Under the pieces are notes generated by a model that was given only the letters and a program-made list of their open reading frames with translations, searched no databases and was not told where the DNA came from. A DNA stretch of 64,000 nucleotides from Prinia subflava (lineage: Eukaryota > Chordata > Aves > Passeriformes > Cisticolidae), in assembly GCF_021018805.1 (NCBI RefSeq), contig NC_086254.1, forward strand, positions 28,395,300-28,459,299, given 5' to 3'. This document shows, one piece after another, positions 1 to 12,230 of the stretch. Made by a program: the position numbers and the translations under genes. Positions within the stretch are counted from its first letter, which is position 1. Each line of letters opens with the position of its first letter.

Positions 1-3000
1 CAGCTGCTCCTGTTCCCTTAGAGGCTCTTTAATATCCAGGGCTGTTATCTCTTCAGAAGTGGTACAGAGTGAGCCCAGAGATCCCTTGGCAGTGCCTCTG
101 CAAGCTGGGAATACAGCTGCCTCAAAGCACCTTTCCAAATGGACGTGGACAGTGAGGATATTACACCTCGCCCACGGATTCAATGGCTCTTGTGTGGCTG
201 TCAAACACCTGCCTCCAGCCCCTCTTGGGAGAGGAGAGGCCAAAAGCATTTTCTCCGTGCCAAAATGAGCAGAAAAAACCCGCAGCACTCTGTGCCACTG
301 GCAGGTTTCTCACTGCTCTGACGGGCACCACTTGCCCAGATGGGTTTGAACCTGGCTGTGGAGCATCTTGCAGCCACTCCTATTCCCAGTCCTCCATGGG
401 ACTAGAAAAACTGGGGGCTTGAGGTGAAAGAAGTCAAAGTTTCTGGGAAGGAAATCCCACTATCCATGCAGGATCCATCCCACTTATACATGCACAAGCA
501 GGTGCTGCAGGTCCAACCATGGAATGCTGAAAGGGACCTTAAAGATCAATGAGGGGATGCATGGAGGACTCGTTGGTTTTGTATTGAGAGGCAAGAGGGT
601 TTCAGAAATTATCTTCCTTCATCCCCCTGCCCAGCCTCCATCCAGGAGGTCCCTGCCACCTGTGATGGGGTTCATACACTGTTTGCAAGACTTTACTAGA
701 GCCTTAGGGAGAGGGGATTGCTCTGTCACAGACTCAGAAAAATATTTGTTACATCAGAGAGCCCTTCCGATTTCTCCTGACTGCATTAATGCCTCAGCTA
801 CCACCACTCCCAAAGGAATCTTGGTTACCCAAAACCCAGCAATCCCTCCCCTGCTGAGAGGGACTCTCAGTGGCAATGAGGAGGTGGCAGGGATGGAGCC
901 ACAGAGCTGCCCCAGCCTCTCTTCACAACTAATTCCACCCCAGGTAATAAGCTCATCAGTCTTATATTTTATAAATTAAACAAGGAAAAGAAAAATCTTT
1001 GTCCAGTTCCGAACAGCTGCTCAGTTTGAAAGGAAATTGTTGCCTTTTGGAAGTGTGAGTTATGGAGGAGAGGGACAAAGCAGTGCTGTGCATCCCCAGC
1101 GTGCCTGCTGAGGGACCCACTCTTTAAAACTTGATTCTGAGACAAATAAAAGTCAAGCCATTATGGGATTTGTAGCCACAACACTTCATTTGTCTTTATT
1201 CCTCTGCTTTGCAGAAAGCTCTTGATATACCCAGAAAATAAGAGTCCCAGTGCACCAAAGCGATTTTGAACAGCAATAGTCTGTGAAAAACCCTCATGAA
1301 GCATTATCACTCATTAACATCACAGGACAGAAAAGGCTGGGCTGGGGGAAAGAGCTGGAACTTTTTTGGTTCTCCCTTCCCTGAACCAGATTGGTAAACC
1401 AGAAGCACTCAGGGTGAATCCACAGATGAGCCACAAAATAAAATAAAATAAATCCTGTCTTTGTATTTAAGTGGATAAACATAAAGGTCTGGGGGAGGCT
1501 GCTCCAAGCTGAAGATTTACTCGTCTCATCTCTCTGCCTGTAAATGCACCCAGCAAGTTTCAAGCAGAATTTCACCATTTCAGTTTCTGCAGGAAAGGCT
1601 TTAAAGTGATCAAACAACATGAGAGCTCTCAGCACCCTCTCTCCTTCCTGTCTGCAGCAAAAATCATATTTGCATTTTTTCTATGGACCATTGTTGTCAA
1701 ATTGAATTTCAGGGATGGAAAATTGGATCCTGCTGAGTTCTGATGACTTTTTTTCCCTTGTATCTGAATTTCTGATGGTCAAAGGTATAGAGAAAAGCTC
1801 TCACTGACTTCAGTAATGAAAATTGGACATTGCATTGGCATTCTGGGAAAGGGATGGGAAGAGCTGCCAGTTCAGCACATTACCAAAATCATTATCCCAG
1901 TTTTCAGCCTGGAAATGAAAAAAAAAATAAAAATCCTGTGTTCAGGTACATTTCTGCTTGACATTTTGGGATCCATCCACTTTTCCATGCTTTTATTTAT
2001 AAAGACAGAACATGCTGAGAACTAACATGTACTGTATGGGAGACACAGGTGGGTTTTGACCATACAATACCATTAATATCCAGACATTACAAATTCAAAA
2101 TGAGCCGTATGGAGGCCTCCCCTTCTCTGTTTTTATTCTCTTTAAAAGTCTCTGGCATGTCTGCCCTGGGGACCACAAAACACAATAAAACATATTCTGT
2201 AGCTAATTCATACTAACTGTCATCAATAGGCATTTAACAGGCAATGTCAAGACAATGTCCATGCAGCTGGAAGTGTCTCCACTTGCTGTCTCTCCTAATC
2301 AAGAATTAACTCATCTTTCTTCTCACAAGAGAACATGAGCTTTCTCCTTTCTCACTTTCCAGGCCATTTGTCATCAAAGATTAGTCCAGATTTATGACAG
2401 TTTTGCCAGGGCAGGCAGGGTTAGTGGGTTATTTTTCCTAAAGAACAGTGCTGCTAGGTCCCTACCCTCTCTCAGTTCTTTGGAAATATCCACACTTCCC
2501 TGGTTTGTATTGGTGGCTCTCGAGTGACCTGGTCACTGCAGCCCTCCAAGCTGTGCAAGCACAAAAATGTGGGTCAGAGTCTGCAGCAATTACAGGAAAA
2601 ATAGGGAGATGACAGTTCCAACTTTCAAATTATTCACCAGAAAACAGGTCTGCTCCTGGCTTCCTCAGGAATTACTTTTCCTCCCACAAATAAACATTCC
2701 TAGCCCACTCCTCAGAGCACTGACTAAACCAGCACTGGATATTCTATATATAAGAATTATTGAATTAATGACAAGACTGCAGCAAGGTGTAAAATTCCTC
2801 TACCAAGACAACCCATAAAGTGACTGATTCCATTTTTTGCCTTGAAGTTCTCCTGGGAAGGGTCATGAATACATTCATATTTGTACTTCCATTCTGAGCC
2901 AAGAAATACAGAAACATCTCCAAAGGGGAAGGCAGCACTGCTACAGAAAGCAAACCCAACTTCTTCCTGGTTCAGCTCTAGAGATTGGGAAATACACTGA

Positions 3001-4827
3001 TCAGAGACCCAAAAGACAGAGAGAAGTTTTGCACCTCCTTTTGGTCTGCACAATTGACAACAGATACTTTTTGTGGGTGGTTTGTACCTTTCTCTTTTTA
3101 GTTTCCAGAAGAGGAAGGAGCCTCTTGCTCAGAGGTACAAAGGAACGTGCTGGAGTCATTTGGGGAGTGTGCAGAAGAGCAGAGTTCTTAGATCATGACA
3201 ATATTTTACTCTTGATCCAAAGCACCTTAAGGAACAACAGTAAACCCCTGTCTTGGGTCCATCCCTTTTATGGCTGGTGGGATCTTCCTATGGCTTTCCT
3301 TGACTTTTGGCAATTTATTCTGAATTCAGGGTAAGTAAAACCTCAGGTAGACTCAGGTTAGGATTTTTCAGGAGGAGAAATCCCAACATAAGTGAAGGTG
3401 TGAGTGCTGATGGTGTTCCCTGTTTCCCTCCTGCCTCTGGGAGACTGAGGGCAAGCTAACTCCTGACCTCAGGGTGTCCAGGAGAGGGATTTGACCCTTC
3501 TCCAGCACCATCCCAGTGAGCTTGTTGAACACATAAAAGCAATGATGTTGCTTCTCCAAAGTCAGTGATTTTATCAGTCCTCTCACTTAAGAAATGATCG
3601 ATTTTCCCATATTACCAGGATAAAATCCAGCCTGTAATATGTAGGTCATGAACTCATCTTTCTCCACCTTTCTTGTCTCCGGGCACAGTATAACCAGAAT
3701 TAATGGCAATAATAATAAACTCCTTTGGAGTTTAACGATTATTCATTAGCAGGAGTACATCAGTTCTGCAGTCTCCTCTCCCCTCGGATGCCTGACACTC
3801 TGGGCTGCTCTGCTTATATTTGAGAGAAACAATCAATGAGCACCGTGCAGTCCTGGCTTCCTGGGCTGTTAATCTCTCCATTACTCAGTTAGGCACAGTC
3901 CCCTTGGCTTCAGCTGAATCCATGTGCCAAAAGAAAAGCCCACACAATCAAAGATATCCTTAAAGGTAAGCACGTCACCAGACTGCATCTCCTGGGCACA
4001 GCGATGTCCTGGGACAGCAGGAATGTGCTGGTGACAAGAGGACACCTGGGGCATGTCCCTCAGCACCTCCATCTTCCAGCACAGATGAAGCTGAGAAGCC
4101 ATGTCCATATCCTAAAACCTTCCTGGGACCCTGGGAGATCAGAGTGGGGCAAGAACAGGGCTGAGAAGTCACCCCACCTCTGCAGGGGCCTTCCTCCACC
4201 ATCCAGGGACCTGGGCAAGAACCAAAGCGAGGGCTGAGACCTCAGGAGACAGCAGGAAGAGCTCCAGCAACTGCAGTAGGACTAATATTTCACTGGGAGG
4301 GACTTCACCAGCCCTGTGACTGAAGTGTTCCACCAAGGTCTGAAGCTCACCCTCTGAGCAGAACATCTCACCTCATTCCAAGGCTTTCCTGGCATTTCTG
4401 TTGGGCTGCACAGCAGGGCAAGGGAGAGCATCCTGCTGGTGGAGGGCTCCAAGCTCTCTTCTCTCTTTTTGGCCTCTCAGTATAATTCATCCAAGCTTTT
4501 ATGAGGCAATTTACATCCAGATTTTATTATAAGTGGAAGGCCCTTTTATTTCCTCAGTGTATTCAGCACACAGAGAACTTGTTAATTTTATTTCTGTGCT
4601 TTCTGTGTTCTAATAATGATCTCCCCAGTTCCATTCAGCTCTGAAAAGGTGGGGGAGATGGAGAGATATGAGTTGGAATAATGTAATCATGTACTACAGA
4701 CAGAGAAATACTGGTTAAAGTGAAGTGTAATGAATATATGACTAAGGCAGAGATACAAAAGGCTGCTTAAAGTATAAAATCTGATGTATTTGCACACTTA
4801 CCAGGCATGGGAATGCACTCGACAAAG
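1..4827. other. Gene-poor flank, no gene recognised
   Basis: I see no convincing coding exon, RNA gene or intact transposon here. The open frames present are short, lack family resemblance, and run through ordinary AT-rich sequence. A short stretch near 510-555 (AAGGGACCTTAAAGATCA) resembles the end of a CR1 element, but it is too short to call. Confidence 0.6.

Positions 4828-4878
<51 letters not shown>
4828..4878. repeat. Poly-A tract, 51 nt
   Basis: An uninterrupted run of 51 adenines. It could be a mononucleotide microsatellite or the tail of an old retroposed RNA. The sequence to its left (about 4700-4827) is not recognisable as a transcript, and I see no flanking target-site duplication, so its origin stays open. 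Its exact length may be a sequencing or assembly approximation. Confidence 0.9.
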
Positions 4879-4887
<9 letters not shown>

Positions 4888-6369
4888 ATTATTTCAAGAA
4901 GAAAGTAACATGACATCAAAACTTACTTTTATTAAAAAACAGTCCAGAAATGCAAAAACAACACACACATATATAATTCACATTCTATGTGGGTTGTTTT
5001 ATTTTTACTAGCTTTTTGAAACCAAACAAGACAAAGATTTAGCAGAACAACAACAACAAAAAATTCTTCCTGCGACACAGAGTATTTGTGTGTGGGTGAC
5101 AGTAGGAAATGACACACAGCTCCAAGCTCATACAGGCCAAGGCTTGTCCTTCTGGTATTTCTTTCATCCCCCAGCTGAAATCTCCCTGCTCCTGCAGCTG
5201 CCTGATGGAGGATATCAAACCAAAGACATTTCCACCACCCACTGCACCACTTCTCCTGTGCAGAAGATTTTTCCAAGTGCATCCAACCAGATTGGAACAC
5301 CAGGCAGAGCCAGCGATGGCTGCCTGGGGCTCACGTAAAGGCAGCCAGGCTTTGTAAGCCTCGACTAAAACTCAGGGAGGGATTCAGCTCCATTTTAACA
5401 TCATTCCTTTATCTGATACTCACAGTCTGCATGTCATTAAGTGAATGTGTTTTGGTTTCTGGGGGATGCACACAGTGCAGGCATTGAGAGACTCAGCAGT
5501 GAGTGTTTCCTACAGACCATGTAACAGGAAAATTAAAATCTGTCTGTACTGCACATGGAATCCCCCTGGCAGAGTAAGGAAATTCATTTTAAATAAATGG
5601 GGTTAAACACCAAAGAATCTCTCTCTTGTTTGTGCTGGGTTTTTTTTTCCCAAGAAATCATAGTGTCAGCAGCACCTCTACAACTGGAAATTTAAAAAAA
5701 AAACCACTGGCACAGATAGTCCATGTAGCTTTCAGCTGGTTCCTAAGGAAACCACAGAGGTGTAACCAGGTGGTGGGGGTGTGGCAGGGTCCCATTGCAG
5801 TGTTTTGGGGTGCTGGGGACCGGGGTCCCTCAGAGCCCCACAGCCCATTGAGGTCCCTGCACACCCTGGCTGAATCAAGCCCGAGGTCAGCCCTACTGCT
5901 CCAGCTCCTCCCAGAGGGAGAGAGAACTGGATGTTCCATTCCTGTTCTACATTGCCAAAGGCTGACAAGCACCATTTCTCTTGTTTTTGAATCAAATGCA
6001 AAACCTCCTTGGAGAGCTCCCCTGAGTTTTGACGCTCATTTTTGCTGCCCACACCCTCCTGCACCCACCTCACCCAGAAGCTAAGCAGGAGCATCATTTA
6101 TAACAAGCTGCTGCAGATTCAACAGAGTAATTAATCTCTAACAGCAAGTGCTGTCCACTTTCTCCTGGTAATTCATTTAAAGTGGGAAGTTAATTCCATT
6201 CAATGGAGTTGCCCTTCACCGCTTAGAGAGAGACACAGGCTTTGAACACCCCCGAGCGAAGTGCTTCTGGCACAAACCCTCCTCCTCCTCCTCTATCTGC
6301 CCTGACCCCTGTGTCCCCACGGGAACGCCACATGCCAGTGCTGTGTGATCCTCCCTCTCGAGGCTGATT
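4879..6369. other. Intergenic stretch, nothing recognised
   Basis: No gene supported. The open frames on both strands around 5626-6097 overlap each other and have no family resemblance. Sequence near 6105-6220 is AT-rich with TAATTA-like cores and leads into the candidate conserved element to the right. Confidence 0.5.
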
Positions 6370-6690
6370 AGCCAGAGCTGGAGAGTTCAGGGAGGTGAGA
6401 GCATCGGCATCCTCGCGCTGATGTTTGATCGCCGGCGGCTGCCAGTGCTCCCAATTAGCCTGCAAACGCTGCCTCTGGCTCGCAAACACTTTAAAAAATG
6501 AAATTTGACAAAAAGCCGCCTGCCTTGCCTTTCTTCAACCCTATCAAAGCCTTTGAGAGTATCTGAGGACAACTTTTATAGCTGAGAAGGGCCCGTTTGA
6601 GCGCCGTCTCATTAGTGCTGTGGCTGTACTGCGCACGGAACCGCAGAGCATCCATCAGCCCACTTACCAGGAGCACTCCTGAATACCAGC
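6370..6690. other. Candidate conserved non-coding element
   Basis: This stretch stands out from its neighbours. It has a cluster of CpG dinucleotides (around 6402-6436 and 6600-6650) in an otherwise CpG-poor region, mixed with homeodomain-like and AT-rich cores (CAATTAG, TTTATAGC, CATTAG). It has low simple-repeat content and no coding frame. That texture is typical of old, constrained developmental enhancers in vertebrates. This is inference from composition only. Confidence 0.3.
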
Positions 6691-7008
6691 AAGCATGTTA
6701 GGCTGGGAAGTCACCTCTGAGGGAGCCACCAAAGGGCTTTTCAAGCAGAAAGGTCATCCAGCTCATCTGCTTCTCGGGGAGCTGATTAGAGCCGTTGCAT
6801 TTTGGGAGCCGTGGCACCCCGCAGCAAGTCCATTCCCTGGCTCTTTTTTCTCCCTTTGCTCACAGGAGTGATCTGCAGCTCGTCAGAGGGGGCCCAGCGG
6901 GGGAGGACAGCAGCAGCACTTATTTTAATAAATAACATTTGTGAGCTGGCTTTCCAGGCTGCAGCTTGATGAGAGATGTGATGAACATCGGGAGGGAAGA
7001 TTGAGAGA

Positions 7009-7159
7009 GACACTGGCACAGGGTCCCAGAGCAGCTGTGGCTGCCCCATCCCTGGAAGTGTCCAAGACCAACTTGGATACAGCTTGGAGCAGCCTGGGAC
7101 AGTGGAAGGTGTCCCTGCCCATGGCAGGGGGTGGCACTGGATGAGCTTTAAGGTTCTGC
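7009..7159 (+). mobile_element. CR1 LINE 3' fragment, sense
   Basis: The wording of the CR1 3' end is recognisable: a 'cactggcacag..cccagagcagctgtggctgcccc' type start, then 'tccctgcccatggcaggg', then 'ggcactggatgagctttaaggttc'. The fragment is degraded and 5'-truncated, as most avian CR1 copies are. It has no coding capacity. Confidence 0.8.
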
Positions 7160-8896
7160 AGGATAAGGCTGGTTGTGCCTCCCTGATCTCCTCTTTGATA
7201 AGTTAACATTAAAAACACCACCAGGGACATTTCCCTGAGCAGTGATTCCAACCTAAGGCCTGCAGTGGGAAGGTCCCAGGTTTCTGGCAGGGTTGGTGTC
7301 TTTCAAGGTGTGTTTCTGCACTGAGGAGGTTTTGGGGCAGTTCTGCTCAGTTGCAGTGTATTTTCCAGGACTGGCTGCACTCTCAGCTCTAAGTGACCAC
7401 AGCAGACCTGCTCCAGCTGCTGCCCAGGTTGAGGTCCCTACGAAGGAGAAATCATCACCAATGTGTTTGCACAATACTTAGGAAAAGCATTTGCACTTGG
7501 AAAACAGAAGGAATATCTTTAGTTGTTACTTCTGCAATTTAACATGACTGTTAGAGATATCTGATGATAATAGTGCTAGAAACATTGGCAAGCGTATCTC
7601 CCTCCAAAAACAAAATGCATCACGGCATTAACCTCACTTTAATGGATAAGCTCAAAAAAAAGCTGAGAATAACACCTTTCTTTTTTTTTCCCCCTTTCAA
7701 AACAGCTCCTTGTTTCTCCAATACATTTATTTTGCATTATTATTTCTCATGTAATTGTGAGAAAATTAAATACCTGAAAGCACAACAAAACATAAAATTA
7801 AACCAAATGTTTTGATAATGCAAACCCATTGGCATTTCTTTTCCTGAATAATTAAAAAATTAAGCTGAGAAAACCAATTTTTTCTCTAAGAAGTCTCGGT
7901 AAAAGGGAATGTTTGGTATTTTGCAGCACTTCTGTTAAGTGCTGGACTGGTGTCAGCATCTCATTCTTTTAATGCTTAGAACAATTTTAACCCGCCCACA
8001 CTCCAGCTCTGAATTATTTAGGAAAACATGTCTTTCTAGACCTTTTCTATAGCCTCTCTGCAAAGTGTCTGGTTGTACTTGGCATGTCTTATCTAGGAAA
8101 AAATTACTCTATTTAAATAATAGTGACAGTGTCCACAATATGTAAATCTTTGCAGCAAAGCTGGGCCATATTTTGTCCTCCATCCCTCACTCTTGTGTCA
8201 TAAAAATGTAAGGGATTTCTCCTGTATGTAAATAATCTGACCTTGAAAGGAAAATTAATGGAACTTCCATGGGTGATCCCTTTTCTTGGTCAGCAGGCTT
8301 TTGTTGGGGAAGACAACTCTTCCATACAGCTACATTAGAAGAGAGGGGAAAAGAAATCAAGTTATCTTTTTCTGAATGATTCGAGGTGCCATTTTAATGA
8401 GTCTCCCTTTCTGCTACTGCTGGAAATAAAATATTCACTGTGAGGAAAGAGTAAATATTGTCCCACAGGCAGAATGAGGCAACCAGAGGCAGACAGAGAA
8501 AAGCCATTGGGTGATAGTCTGTCTGCAGCTAGATCCCAAAGCCAACATTTCTGCAGTGTGGGACAGAGCTATTCTTGGACTCCAGTGGAGCCCTGAAGCC
8601 TTGGAGCACATCATCAGTCACACAGGTGATTCCATGCACCCACAGTGAGGTTTGCACACAGACTGGATGGGAAGGAACTTGTAGAGTGCAAAAAGCAAGC
8701 CCAGCTGGGCCAGATTCCTGCTCGGTTAATGCAGGCAGAGGTTTGGCAATGTTTGAGATGTGTTTAGCACATGGTTTACTTGGGTTGGCTCCCTGGGAGA
8801 AATCTACTGAGCAGCAGCTGCTCGGCTCATCTTTCCTGGGAAGGCTGCTCAGGGACACACAGGAATGACAGGAGGACAGACCAAATCCCCCACGCC
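7160..8896. other. AT-rich 3' flank of the BEN-domain gene
   Basis: No further gene is supported. The sequence just below 8897 should hold the 3' untranslated region of the minus-strand BEN-domain gene. The nearest minus-strand polyadenylation-like hexamers I see are an ATTAAA variant near 8392 and an AATAAA near 7727, neither close, so the transcript end cannot be fixed. Confidence 0.4.
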
Positions 8897-11800
8897 TCAG
8901 AGACATTCTGTCTTGAACTTCTGCCTCAGGGCTTTCTGCACGTTCTGGATCTTCTCTGTGATCACAGTGTCACTGAGGTGATCCCCAAACTTCTGCTTCA
9001 GCAGCACCCTGATGATTTTGATGCAGCGTTCGTCCATCATGGGCTTCGCCTCCCGGAAGGTGTTGCCCCTGCGCCCCGTGATGGAGTGGCTCTGGATGTA
9101 GTCGGAGGTGAAGAGTTTGTAGAGCAGAGTCTTGCAGGCTGTGCTGATTTTCTGGTCAAACCTGATGGTCTCTTTGAGCTGCTCCTTGGTGTAGCCATTG
9201 AAGAGCTCCACCACCTCACACGGCTGTCGGTGGGGCTCCTCCTGGAAGGACAGGGATTCCAGCCTCTGCACCTTCTTCTTCAGAGAGAGGACATCCTGTT
9301 GGAGGTCCAGCACCATCCTCTCCAGCTGCTCTATCTTCTCTGCCCTGAAAAATCAAAGTTGCTTGTGTAAAAGAAGATACCATGTCCTCACTACTGGATG
9401 TTGCTCCTCCACCCAAGCAGGGATTAGATGCCTTCTGCAAGCAGGGCAGGACAACTTCTCTGACACAGTATCAGCTATTCCTGAGTGAGGAGTAAGGCAG
9501 GAAAGAAAAATGTGATGGTCTGAGCTTTCCAGTGCTCAGGAATGCTCAGTTTAACCCTCAACTCCCCCTTGGCATGCATACATGAAGTCTTTGATGCTTA
9601 ATTTTCTTCTCAGTTGTAAGGAAAGACATAAAGCCTGTCTTGCAAGCCCCAGGACACACATATTTGTGGTATTAAACAACAGACTTGTGGGAAACGACAA
9701 TACAAGAAACAAAACTTGAATTTTTTGGCACCCGTTTCTTTGCAGAAAAAGTGTCCCTAGTATCACTTTATCACTGGATACTGGTCATCAAAGTCATGAA
9801 CAATAAACCAAGGAACACACAACCATGTTGTGATTGTTACATGCAAGAGCTTTGTAGTTTCTGCACTGTTTTAGAGCTTTCTTGACTCTCTAAATCCAAG
9901 CACTACAATCAGAAACACCTGGCTCGATTGTAAAGAGACTCAGCAACTTTGGGGTTTAAAATTGCCCCACTTTGTCACCCATCTGTGATCTCACTGTTCA
10001 CTCTTGTAGTGAGGAGGAAAACACAGTTAGGAACAAGTGCCTCCTTTTGTTAATTACCTTTCCACCTCACCAGGACCGAAATTTTTGTGAACTCTCTCGA
10101 AGCCATCCGTCTCTTGCAAAGCATCAATCTTTCGCTCTTCACGGCTGGAAGAAACAAGCAAGCTAAATAGCACTGCCACAAACATCTTTGTGCTCATATT
10201 CATATTCATTCCTGAGGAGAATTATCTGGAATTCAAAGCAAAGTCAATTCTGGTTTCATCTACAACAAGAATAAAATAGATTGAGGGGGAAGATGAGGAG
10301 TTCTTCACGTGGACAGACTCCTGTGCATGCCCTTGGCACACAGATACAGGGGACCTCTCACTGACCCACCATGGAATCAGGACTTCAGAGCACAGGCTCA
10401 TTTCTCTGTTGTATGTGCCCACAAAAACTCCTATTAATTTCTGAGCTTTGGGTTTAACCTCCTCAAAGCAAGCACTGCCAGAGAATGGAGACAGAGTGGA
10501 CAGAAATCAATATGTGTGGTGAGAAACATTCAAGGTCCTTACTGTGCTTTCAGTGTTACCTGTTCAGACAGATCTGCTGCTGGCACGAGGACAAGATGCC
10601 ATCTGACTTCCTCTTCATTGGAAGGGCAACATAATCTGCAGCAGAGGTGGGAGACAAGCTGAAGAATCAGCTGTTGAAAAGGTCCTGAATCCCTCTATCT
10701 CCAGAAGAAATTATCTAACCACCCCTGCTAGATTGCATGGCAACATGTTATTCATCCAAAAACAGTGATCCAGACAGCCTCTCCAGGACTGATCAGTGGG
10801 GATTTGCTATTACAAAAAGGTGGAATCTCAAGGGCTTCTGTTTCCAGTGCAAAAGATATGGTAGGGGCAAGGCAAACAGAATCAACATGTCTCGGGATGC
10901 TGCTGTTAGTCAGCAGGTAAATAAGAAACTAGCATATTTTCATAAGTGCATTTAATGGGTGTAATAGTGGGTGGAAAAATAGGGAAATAGGCAAATCTGA
11001 GAAGGTTTGACTAATGGGGATACAGAGCTTTTGGGAATTTCAGTTATTCAGGCAGGCATTCATTCAGATTGTCTTTTGGCTTGGAGGGAGAGAACTGCTA
11101 GCCCAGGAGACAGAGTTGGTGTCTGACAGAGCAGAGACCATACACTCCATACAGGCATTTCCCTTGAGACAGCCCTCCTGGAGGAGATCTCCCAGGTGGA
11201 AAGGACCAGGAAATGCCATCTCTTACCCCTGTAGCCCTGAGACAAAGCCCATACAACCCCAGAGCAAAGCAGAGGTTTTCTGGCTGCTTTGCAAGTCCCC
11301 ATCACATTCTGTCACTCAGGACCAGGCAGCAGAGCCAGAACCCAAGGTTACCTCTGGCAGCTGGCCCAGCCGTGTCCTCTTCACTCTGGGAAGCCCCTGG
11401 CCCTGGCATGGCCATGGTGATGAAGGTGGATGGAGGTGTGAAGGCGCTGGCTGGGTGGGGGGGAGCTGCCAGCGAGCGGGGGCTGCCTGCCACGCTTCCC
11501 AGGACATGCCTGTCCTTGAGGATGGAGGAGCTGCTGGCATCGTGGGGCATGCTGGCCTCAGCCACCCTCAGCAGAGGCTTTGCAGGATAGGTCTTGTCAC
11601 TGGGGTATTTCCTGGATGTATTCCCTGGGGCCCATTTTGGAAAAGTTTTCCTGGATTTTTTTGGTGGGGATGGCATCATGCTGTGGACAGCTGGTTCTTC
11701 TTCTGAAAGGAAGGGAGACACTCAGGATGTGCAGCAGGGCAGCAGTGTTCTGTATCTTCCACTCCCACTCAGTGCTTTGCACACTGATTGCAGTGATGAG

Positions 11801-12230
11801 AAATTTATCATGGAACAACAACATGCTCGGCATCCTCCCAACCCAAAAAGCCCCATGGAAGTAGAAAGGTGAAATGTTCAAAAGCCTTTACTCACTTAAC
11901 TTCTCCAGGAGCTGTCGATCTTCCAGCAGCTTCCTCTCCAAAGTATCTTTATGCTCTGTAAGAAGAGAAGATCTTTCATCAGCTAAACTCCTTCTTGGAA
12001 AGTTTCTCCTGAGCAGCCCCAAATGGCAAACCCAGGCCAGGGAGGTGTCACTTACCACTTATGCCTTCCACCACGCCCCAGTACAGCCCACTGAAGCCGG
12101 GGCAGCGGGCCAGGACCTGCTCCCCCACCGTGTAGAGGTGGAAGGGCTTGCGGGGCTCCTTGATGTTCTCGATGTTGATGACCCGGCTGCCGTCGGGCCA
12201 GCTGATGAGCACGTAGAGCTTGGCTGACAT
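8897..12230 (-). CDS. BEN-domain protein with Tudor-like N-terminus, six coding exons
   Basis: Exons in transcript order are 12230-12056, 11955-11896, 11702-11352, 10635-10560, 10144-10058 and 9344-8897. All five introns are GT-AG, phases match at each junction, and the sum is 1197 nt, giving 398 residues plus stop. Residues 1-58 (start MSAKLYVLISWPDG) include GEQVLARCPGF..LYWGVVEG, which reads like a Tudor-type barrel. Residues 79-195 are a proline/serine-rich, probably disordered linker with PPKKSRK, a likely nuclear localisation signal. Residues 250-282 form a leucine-heptad coiled coil. Residues about 296-392 are a BEN domain (LLYKLFTSDYI, SITGRRGNTFREAKP, DERCIKIIRVLLKQKF), a DNA- and protein-binding fold of nuclear regulators. 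The chosen ATG lies 13 nt inside a likely acceptor (CTCCAG at 12244-12249), so a 5' untranslated exon probably lies upstream. The sequence does not match what I know of BEND5 or BEND6. Domain call firm; Tudor-like call and function inferred. Confidence 0.85.

Noticed and set aside
5626..6097. Overlapping 152- and 121-residue frames on opposite strands
   Set aside because: They have no splice structure, no recognisable domain and no codon pattern that would favour one strand; they are probably chance.
8897..12230. Naming the BEN-domain gene BEND5 or BEND6
   Set aside because: The C-terminal sequence (ending RQKFKTECL) and the N-terminus do not agree with what I know of those proteins, so no symbol is given.
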